A stretch of 29,713 bases of DNA from Stentor coeruleus (Eukaryota > Ciliophora > Heterotrichea > Heterotrichida > Stentoridae). Numbering within the stretch: position 1 is the stretch's first letter; every line of letters starts with the position of its first letter. Below the pieces are notes generated by a model, which worked only from the letters and a program-made list of their open reading frames with translations, was not told the DNA's origin and did no database searches. Both the position numbers and the translations under genes were made by a program. The stretch covers positions 1-29,713 of the forward strand of contig MPUH01000911.1 of NCBI GenBank assembly GCA_001970955.1, in the 5' to 3' direction. Positions 29,412-29,713 of this stretch are shown piece after piece.

Positions 29412-29713
29412 TTTATATTGGAAAGAAATTATCTGTAAAGCGATGAAACCAAAACTAAATAGATAGTTTATTAGATAAGAATATTTTAATCAGTAAAACT
29501 CTTTCAAAAAATTTTATGCGATACTCGATCATAATAAAATCTTTATCAATAACTTCATCTTATCTTAGACGCTTTGAAAATTTTCTTAACAAATAAAAAT
29601 TAAACCATAAAATTTATAAGCATATTTTACAAATAAATCATACATCAATTCTATCAAGAATCTATATCTAAATCAATTCTAAATTTTTTATTAAATTCAC
29701 TTATTTCATTAAC
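29412..29713. other. AT-rich right flank
   Basis: About 300 bp to the window end. Very AT-rich; G becomes rare after about 29560 on the + strand. No ORF, RNA gene or repeat that I can support. By the skew pattern it could be a 5' flank of a plus-strand gene or a 3' flank of a minus-strand gene beyond the window. Confidence 0.4.

Noticed and set aside
1..29713. Search for tRNA, rRNA, CRISPR arrays, bacterial operons or phage genes
   Set aside because: No T-arm/acceptor pattern, rRNA-like block, spaced direct repeats or Shine-Dalgarno-led gene clusters were seen by eye.

Overview
The window looks like somatic (macronuclear-type) DNA of a heterotrich ciliate close to Stentor. Three things seen directly support this. 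(1) Genes are dense, AT-rich and almost intronless, on both strands, with intergenic gaps as small as 40 bp. (2) Two genes can only be read through by removing an exactly 15-nt GTAA...TAG intron (16255-16269 and 27481-27495); 15-16-nt introns are known from heterotrichs. (3) Long genes read with the standard code, with no in-frame TGA; all 13 recognised host genes end in TAA or TAG. I recognised no tRNA, rRNA, CRISPR array or bacterial operon.

Layout. 2-414: 3' end of an unknown gene, its frame broken by an 86-bp tandem duplication. 919-1533 (-): Rab-family GTPase. 2004-8396 (+): very large, mostly helical protein with possible CCDC162/DUF4549-type similarity. 8906-9802 (+): protein with RRM-like units. 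9960-12227 (+): signal peptide, seven predicted membrane spans and a degenerate EF-hand-like tail. 12312-13616 and 13657-14970 (-): tandem secreted serine carboxypeptidases (S10), 40 bp apart. 15624-16745 (-): Cys-rich single-pass membrane protein, recovered by splicing a 15-nt intron inside its membrane span. 17071-18363 (-): eIF4B-like RRM/RG-rich protein. 18793-19068 (-): 91-residue coiled-coil protein. 19622-25067 (-): one 1752-residue coiled-coil protein that appears as two ORFs because of unmerged contig overlaps. 25688-26044 (+): Pin1-type parvulin. 26893-27612 (-): small basic protein with one 15-nt intron. 28443-29411: decayed Merlin/IS1595-like DNA transposon with imperfect terminal inverted repeats.

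Assembly condition. Four single-base N gaps (1622, 4030, 23425, 23610) are each flanked by near-identical direct repeats of 62-161 bp. They are best read as contig ends that overlap but were not merged. Collapsing them keeps or restores reading frames exactly, so they should not be treated as biological repeats. A fifth duplication (133-305) has no N.

The genes show no single pathway. They are a housekeeping mix: vesicle traffic (Rab), secreted or lysosomal proteolysis (two S10 enzymes), translation (eIF4B-like), proline isomerisation (parvulin), likely cytoskeletal or ciliary coiled coils, and two membrane proteins of unknown function. The points most worth following up are the transposon relic, the hidden 15-nt introns that restore two genes, the absence of TGA stops, and a strand-specific G/C skew that flips between 3' and 5' gene flanks.
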